From JAJBWD01 sp041821285 (GTDB lineage Bacteria; Bacillota; Clostridia; Clostridiales; Clostridiaceae): a stretch of 10,070 nucleotides of DNA. The DNA lies in NCBI GenBank assembly GCA_041821285.1, contig JBGUER010000115.1, positions 1 through 10,070 of the forward strand. The letters are read 5' to 3'. The position numbers were made by a program, and so were the translations under genes. Under the pieces are notes generated by a model. It was not told the DNA's origin. It was given only the letters and a program-made list of their open reading frames with translations, and made no database searches. Positions 5,894 through 10,070 of the stretch are shown here, one piece after another. Numbering within the stretch: position 1 is the stretch's first letter; each line of letters opens with the position of its first letter.

Positions 5894-6886
5894 TTATCTT
5901 CCTCCAGCTTTCCCCATATACTCAAATTTGTATTCTGGGATTTCAAATACCACATGAAGTCTTTTAGAACCTATCATAACTAGTGCATTTCCTCTCTTTT
6001 TACTTGCAAGAAGTTCTTCTTCTGCATCTGTTAGGTTGTAAAGTTCTTTTGTTTCCTGTAGATTTCGTCCATCTGTGCCCATTATTATCTTAAAGCAAGG
6101 TATATCAAGGAGTGCCTGCCCATACATTTTTATTTGAGGGTCAAGAAAATCTACTACTGAGTGGCTTATAATTACTACTCCTGCTTCATATTTTCGTGCC
6201 CTTTTTTCTACATTCCTTAGAAATACAAGGCTTTGAGGGACATTTGTGTCAATCATTAAATAGGCTTCATCGCAGATTAATAATACTCTTTCATTTCTAT
6301 CTTTACTCATTTCTTGCCAGCACCATGTTAGGATGTTGAAATATTGAGTCCTTTTTATATTATCATTGGTATTTTGCAAATCATGAGTATCAAGGCAGAT
6401 GCATCGAGTATTTGTTTTGATTGAACTATGTCCATTCCATAAGAAGGAATCACTCCCCATAGCAATATCTTTTAGAAGCAAGGCTAAATCTTCATAGATA
6501 TTTACCTTAATATCCTTCTTTGCATTTTCCTTTGATTTATTTTCTATCAAATTATAAAGATCTAAGAATGTTGGAAAATCCTCATTATCTAATTTAGTTA
6601 TATCAGTATTCCATGATATATTAAAAATATTATATAGTTCAATTATTGTGTCTTTAAGTATTGCTCTTTCCCTATCTGTAAGGGATGGAATGTATAGACT
6701 AAAGAAGATTTCTATGTTTTTTATATACAGAGCCATGTCTCCCATTCCTTGGCCTTCATCCTTGTAAAGTTCATCATTGTCATCAACTGGAGTAGGTCTT
6801 ATTTGGAGTGGATTCATTCTCCCATTACTCCCCCCCCCTGCATTAATCCAATCGCCATTTAAAGATTCGCATAATTCTTTCTCCAT
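5894..6886 (-). pseudogene. virB4: VirB4-type conjugative ATPase, C-terminal fragment (Walker A lost)
   Basis: 330 codons can be read from ATG at 6886-6884, but that ATG has no ribosome binding site and is an accident of the deletion junction. The fragment opens with KELCESLNGDWINAGGG and GRMNPLQIRP (22-31), which in intact VirB4-like ATPases come just after the Walker A helix and the DPE motif. Walker B is intact (VLLICDEAYLMI, Asp206-Glu207), followed by the family motifs FLRNVEKRARKYEAG (222-236) and ISHS (240-243). The end, EYMGKAGGR, looks like the natural C-terminus. VirB4 proteins power type IV secretion at the inner membrane by ATP hydrolysis. Without the P-loop this fragment cannot bind ATP normally. 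A run of nine G (6830-6838) lies within the INAGGG codons and is a potential slippage site. Confidence 0.85.
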
Positions 6887-7226
6887 CTATTGCAGAACGT
6901 TCAGCTCTCTTTTGAGATAATGGATCTTTTGCACTTTCAGCAGCGCCCCTACTTTGTATAACATTTCTTGAAAGGCTCTCAATAAAAGAACCATTGTCTA
7001 TTGGTGTAAATGATACACTGACAATGGTACTTGGTATATTTGTTATTTTAGCGAGCCAGCCATAGTCTACTTTCTGAGGGTATTTAACTATTCCGTAAAT
7101 CTTACCTGTATTTTCTCCTATAACTAGGCTATTCCTTTTTATTTCAAGTCCTATTGGTGTTATTATATTTAGCAAAGCATTGTTTACTGGTTTCTTTATT
7201 TTAATATTATTTTTATCTTTATTCAT
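6843..7226 (-). pseudogene. virB4: VirB4-type conjugative ATPase, N-terminal fragment
   Basis: ATG at 7226-7224 follows GGAG (7235-7238) by 8 nt, so translation should start normally. Residues 1-120 are the N-terminal domain of a VirB4-like ATPase: ITPIGLEIKRNSLVIGE, YPQKVDYGWLAKI, and then SRGAAESAKDPLSQKRAERS leading to AIDGERIM. At that point an intact protein would run on for roughly 200 more residues to Walker A (estimate from memory of related proteins). Instead the frame continues over the deletion junction into an out-of-phase tail (RIFKWRLD) and stops at 6845-6843, inside the C-terminal fragment. The 127-residue product lacks all nucleotide-binding motifs. The missing part also removes the hinge between the N-terminal domain and the motor, so two separate peptides are unlikely to reconstitute activity. 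Confidence 0.85.
6867..6880 (-). other. Deletion junction inside virB4 at a short shared sequence
   Basis: The minus-strand bases AAAGAATTATGCGAA encode two conserved family segments at once: part of DGERIMR in the N-terminal frame and KELCES in the C-terminal frame, offset by one base. In an intact gene these segments lie some 200 codons apart. The simplest explanation is that both places carried this sequence and the DNA between them was lost by recombination or slippage, leaving one copy and a frameshift. The size of the missing part is inferred from the family. Confidence 0.7.
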
Positions 7227-7265
7227 GATTTCATCTCCATTTAATAACCATCTTAATTATTATTT

Positions 7266-7940
7266 TTATATAAAAGGAATAGTAGCTTCAAACTCATTAT
7301 TCTCTACATTTGCATAAGCAGGATTATTAATAAGATTGCAAAGCCTTACTATATCCTGTTGCTTTAATATCTCGCAATGAATGCTACTAGTTTCAAATTT
7401 TGATTTAAATTCATAACTTCGTTTCGATATATCTAATTCAATACCTTCTTCATATTTCTCCCAAAGCATAATATAAAATTGTCTTTCAACTACATCTCCT
7501 GATAAAGCATAATTACTCATTACAAGCATTTCATTTCTAAGTAAATCTTTTTGCTTTTGGTCGGATGTATTTGCAATAATTCCTGTGTATTCACTTATAA
7601 GTGGAGAAATGTCTACCGGTCTAGATACTGCAAGAAATTTATAGGGCTTTTGCTCACTAGAAAGCTCTGCTGTAAGTGTTTTGCATAGAAGCTTTTTCTC
7701 TCTATCTGACAATAAATCAATACTTATAGGATTGATTTTTATGTACATAATAATATAACCGTCCCTGGTATACAGGTAACGGTCTTTAATATCTTCTACA
7801 TTTACAAATTCATTAGCTGTCTTTTGTTCTAGACTTTCTTGATCTTTTGTTTTTCTTTTATTTTTTTTAAGAATGTAATAGGTTATCCCTCCACCAATCA
7901 AACAAATAAAAATCATGATAAACATTATAATCTCTTTCAT
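7266..7940 (-). CDS. TraC-like membrane-anchored partner of the VirB4 ATPase
   Basis: 224 residues; ATG at 7940-7938 follows GAGGAGG (7947-7953), which overlaps the stop codon of the preceding gene, so translation is probably coupled. One membrane helix at 3-24 is followed by a basic stretch (KKNKRKTK), placing the rest in the cytoplasm. The soluble part (about 45-200) resembles the N-terminal domain found at the front of VirB4/TraC proteins: FVNVEDIKDRYLYTRDGY (45-62), IKINPISIDLLSDREKK (67-83) and YKFLAVSRPVDISPL (100-114). In clostridial conjugation operons this domain is often a separate gene immediately before virB4, as here, with 39 nt between them. It likely docks the ATPase to the membrane channel. 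The reading frame is intact although its partner ATPase is not. The family assignment is from motif resemblance. Confidence 0.7.
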   Translation of the reverse strand: MKEIIMFIMIFICLIGGGITYYILKKNKRKTKDQESLEQKTANEFVNVEDIKDRYLYTRDGYIIMYIKINPISIDLLSDREKKLLCKTLTAELSSEQKPYKFLAVSRPVDISPLISEYTGIIANTSDQKQKDLLRNEMLVMSNYALSGDVVERQFYIMLWEKYEEGIELDISKRSYEFKSKFETSSIHCEILKQQDIVRLCNLINNPAYANVENNEFEATIPFI

Positions 7941-7952
7941 ACTGTGCCTCCT

Positions 7953-9668
7953 CTAATTTTGTGGGCCAATATGCCAATCGTCATATAAGCTACCGTTGAT
8001 ATTCAAATAATCATTTGCGTTAATTGAAAGCATCCCATTTGGTGTCCAAACATCTAACACCTGCGCATATACAGAATATTTCCCATCTGGGTACCATATC
8101 GGTGTGAAATGAACCCTTTGATTATATGTTGAGTATTTATTATTTTTAAGCTGAAAATTTGCAGAATATCCTGGTGAAACTAAATCCAATATTCTATTAT
8201 AGTTTTGATAATTGAATTCCGGATAATATGATATTACGTTTTGTGCTCCTGTTATTGCTGAACTTGGTGCATTTGAGCTTAAATTAGTTGAAACATTTAG
8301 ATTTATTCCATAGCCTGATTTTATTGTTTTAGAGGAAGTACTAGGCACTTTACTATCAGGTTTTAAACTAATATTTGCTAAAAGACTAGCACTATAATTT
8401 GTCCATTTATATTTCCATTCACCACGATCTAGCCATTTCCCATTATCTACCCAGTAACCACTATTAATCCAGGTCCAATTTGCTTGCCACTCCCAGTTAT
8501 AATCCCAATAACAATCCCATATGCCCCATGAAGCATAAGATTTTTGAGTGCTATTTGGAATACTTGGTACTTTAAAGCTATCATTTTTATCATTAGCTGT
8601 TGGATTAGGTGGGGTATTCTCCTTTAGTTCCACAATTTTAGCTGTGATTGAAGAACTGTTTGCTATAGCACCAGTTACACTTACATTTATATTTAGCGTT
8701 TGTGATGTTTTAGGGGTATGCCACTTAAACCATATATTCTGGGATTCCCCTTCTGGAATATAAATATTCGAAACAGTATAATTTTGTCCATTTACTTTAA
8801 ATGTTACTGACACAGGATTATCAGGTGTTCTTTTTGTTTCTGTATTAACTGTTATTGAAGTTATAACATCAGTATCACATCTATATTCATAAGAATTTGT
8901 ATTTATATTAACCCCCTTATCAGCATCATTAAATCTTACAATTCCTAAACCTAGATATGCTTTTATTTGCGAATTTGATACATTTTGTTTATTTGAACCA
9001 TTCCAAGCTGGAAAACCCAAGTCCGATGTTTGCAGATAAAGTGCAAGCGGTAAGTTTTTATGGGACAAGCTAACCATCCAACCTCTAAGGCCTCCCCATA
9101 ATCTTTCATCATATAAAGCTGCCTCATGGGCAGTCATTGCTATATAAACTCCTTGAAAAGTCATGTAGGCTATAGGTTCTAATAATATTTTATAATCACC
9201 ACTTATAAGCCTTTCATATTTTATTCCTGTAATGTTTGCTATTAAGTTCAAAGCATATTCAGAACAAAAGTATTTTTTAGTAGCTTCAATATTTATGGTA
9301 TAACTGTTTGAACCTATTATTCTTGGCATTGGGATAACTGGTTTATAATATATATATCCATTCATCTGTGGAGATAATGTAGCTCCATTTACATATTCTA
9401 TTTTTGATTTTCTACCGAAATGAGCTATATATGATGATTGTGTTTTATTTGAAAAATCTATTGGTATAGAAACAACTGAATTATCTCTATCTCTGACTAC
9501 AGTAACTCTTATCCCATCATTTCCTGGATTCCAATAATTCATATTTGTGCCATTTCCTAAACCACCACCTCCGCCATTAAAATTCCCATTTCCATTAGCT
9601 GAAACATTTTGGGGAAATATAGATATTATAAGAATCATACAAAGTAAAAATGTTTTTATCCTATTCAT
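7953..9668 (-). CDS. Large secreted surface protein of the conjugation operon, with a tryptophan-rich block
   Basis: 571 residues; ATG at 9668-9666 follows GGAGGT (9678-9683) by 9 nt. A Sec signal peptide (1-24) ends with VSA before NG, a good signal peptidase I site; a Gly/Asn-rich stretch (26-40) follows. The segment NPGNDGIRVTVVRDRD and DFSNKTQSSYIAHFGRKSKI is a block I associate with surface proteins of clostridial conjugative elements. Residues about 275-345 look like an Ig/CARDB-type beta domain (NPVSVTFKVNGQNYTV, NIWFKWHTP). A block at about 378-424 holds 11 Trp in about 45 residues, in short W-x-W and G-x-W units. No LPXTG motif or C-terminal membrane anchor is seen, so it is probably released or held by other components. 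It may be a mating-pair adhesin or extracellular channel part; that role is inferred. Confidence 0.7.
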   Translation of the reverse strand: MNRIKTFLLCMILIISIFPQNVSANGNGNFNGGGGGLGNGTNMNYWNPGNDGIRVTVVRDRDNSVVSIPIDFSNKTQSSYIAHFGRKSKIEYVNGATLSPQMNGYIYYKPVIPMPRIIGSNSYTINIEATKKYFCSEYALNLIANITGIKYERLISGDYKILLEPIAYMTFQGVYIAMTAHEAALYDERLWGGLRGWMVSLSHKNLPLALYLQTSDLGFPAWNGSNKQNVSNSQIKAYLGLGIVRFNDADKGVNINTNSYEYRCDTDVITSITVNTETKRTPDNPVSVTFKVNGQNYTVSNIYIPEGESQNIWFKWHTPKTSQTLNINVSVTGAIANSSSITAKIVELKENTPPNPTANDKNDSFKVPSIPNSTQKSYASWGIWDCYWDYNWEWQANWTWINSGYWVDNGKWLDRGEWKYKWTNYSASLLANISLKPDSKVPSTSSKTIKSGYGINLNVSTNLSSNAPSSAITGAQNVISYYPEFNYQNYNRILDLVSPGYSANFQLKNNKYSTYNQRVHFTPIWYPDGKYSVYAQVLDVWTPNGMLSINANDYLNINGSLYDDWHIGPQN

Positions 9669-9683
9669 TGATAATGCACCTCC

Positions 9684-9708
9684 AAAAAAAGAGAATATAG
9701 ATTTCTCT
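9684..9708 (-). terminator. Terminator-like attenuator between the DUF6550-like and surface-protein genes
   Basis: On the minus strand AGAGAA (9703-9708) pairs with TTCTCT (9690-9695) over a 7-nt loop and is followed at once by seven T (9684-9690, the last base shared with the stem). The T-run abuts the GGAGGT ribosome binding site of the next gene. The short stem suggests partial read-through, which would lower expression of downstream genes relative to the upstream one. Confidence 0.5.
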
Positions 9709-9735
9709 ATACCCTCAAAATATTATTTATTAATA

Positions 9736-10070
9736 TTAATCCATTGTTCCTACTTGTTTGTTGACATCTCCATCAGAGGTTACCACTTGTCCGCTATTTG
9801 GACCACTATCTTCTATCCATCCAAATCCAAGCATATAAACTTGACCTTGTTCATTTATTTCTCCACCTTGTGGTGAAGCTTCTTCCTGTGTTTTTACTTG
9901 ATTTTCATCATAAGTTGGAACTATATTTTTATCTGTTATATCCTCATTAGTTTTAGGCTTTTCTTGTGGTGGATCTTGTTTTTTAGTTTCTATAATAGTT
10001 TCTTCCATATCCTCATCTTTACTTATTTCTGAGGCCATATTATCAATTTCAATATTATCTGTTATCACTT
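9736..10070 (-). CDS. DUF6550-like conjugation-operon protein, C-terminal part
   Basis: The frame is open to the right edge of the window, so the true start is not visible; a GTG at 10068-10066 could be internal. The visible 110 residues are acidic and rich in Glu, Asp, Pro, Lys and Thr (KKQDPPQEKPKTNED), apparently disordered. They end with the compact block GQVYMLGFGWIEDSG and a short tail to QVGTMD. The (Y/F)xxGFGWI(E/D) block after an acidic, disordered linker is what I recall of the DUF6550 family, found in conjugation operons of Clostridia and normally carrying an N-terminal membrane helix. No function is established for the family that I know of. It precedes the surface-protein gene by 67 nt, including a terminator-like attenuator. 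Family assignment is moderately sure. Confidence 0.65.
   Translation of the reverse strand, partial: VITDNIEIDNMASEISKDEDMEETIIETKKQDPPQEKPKTNEDITDKNIVPTYDENQVKTQEEASPQGGEINEQGQVYMLGFGWIEDSGPNSGQVVTSDGDVNKQVGTMD

Noticed and set aside
8548..9876. Plus-strand open frames at 8548-8763 and 9547-9876
   Set aside because: Antisense to the signal-peptide protein and its upstream region; the proline run at the start of the second is the complement of a Gly-rich coding stretch.
1..10070. CRISPR array, insertion sequence or integrase
   Set aside because: No regularly spaced repeats, no transposase or recombinase motif, and no terminal inverted repeats were found in the window.

Overview
The window is very AT-rich and nearly all its genes lie on the minus strand behind strong GGAGG-type ribosome binding sites. 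Together with the protein families present, this points to a low-GC Firmicute, most likely a Clostridium or close relative. The backbone is part of a type IV secretion/conjugation operon, so the window is probably from an integrative conjugative element or a conjugative plasmid. All family names below are recognised by eye, not by database search.

Layout in transcription order (right to left). 10070-9736: C-terminal end of a small acidic DUF6550-like conjugation protein. 9668-7953: large secreted surface protein with a signal peptide, an Ig-like region and a tryptophan-rich block. 7940-7266: membrane-anchored TraC-like partner of the transfer ATPase. 7226-5894: a VirB4-type transfer ATPase broken by an internal deletion. 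The deletion removed the Walker A region and changed frame, and it appears to have occurred across a short repeat near 6867-6880. After about 5.3 kb of cargo the backbone resumes at 536-1 with the start of a membrane-anchored C39-type peptidase, presumably the wall-remodelling enzyme of the transfer apparatus.

The cargo between virB4 and the peptidase gene (about 540-5890) looks like a defence island. It holds an AbiTii-domain abortive-infection protein (5698-4796), a two-helix membrane protein with pentapeptide repeats (4462-3623), and a 728-residue protein with a C-terminal PD-(D/E)XK nuclease core (3110-924). A 25-codon micro-ORF with a strong ribosome binding site follows the nuclease gene (863-786).

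The most unusual element is on the plus strand between the pentapeptide and nuclease genes. A near-consensus sigma-A promoter (TTGACT-17-TAAAAT, 3438-3466) is followed seven bases later by a 112-nt tRNA-like fold (3473-3584) and then a 17-bp intrinsic terminator (3573-3624). The fold has the acceptor stem, D arm, T arm and most tertiary-contact bases of a tRNA, but the anticodon loop is replaced by a 46-nt expanded arm. The terminator stem reuses the T-arm and acceptor bases, so the two folds exclude each other. I recognise no described RNA family of this form.

The transfer module appears non-functional for the ATPase unless an intact copy exists elsewhere, while the defence cargo reading frames are intact.
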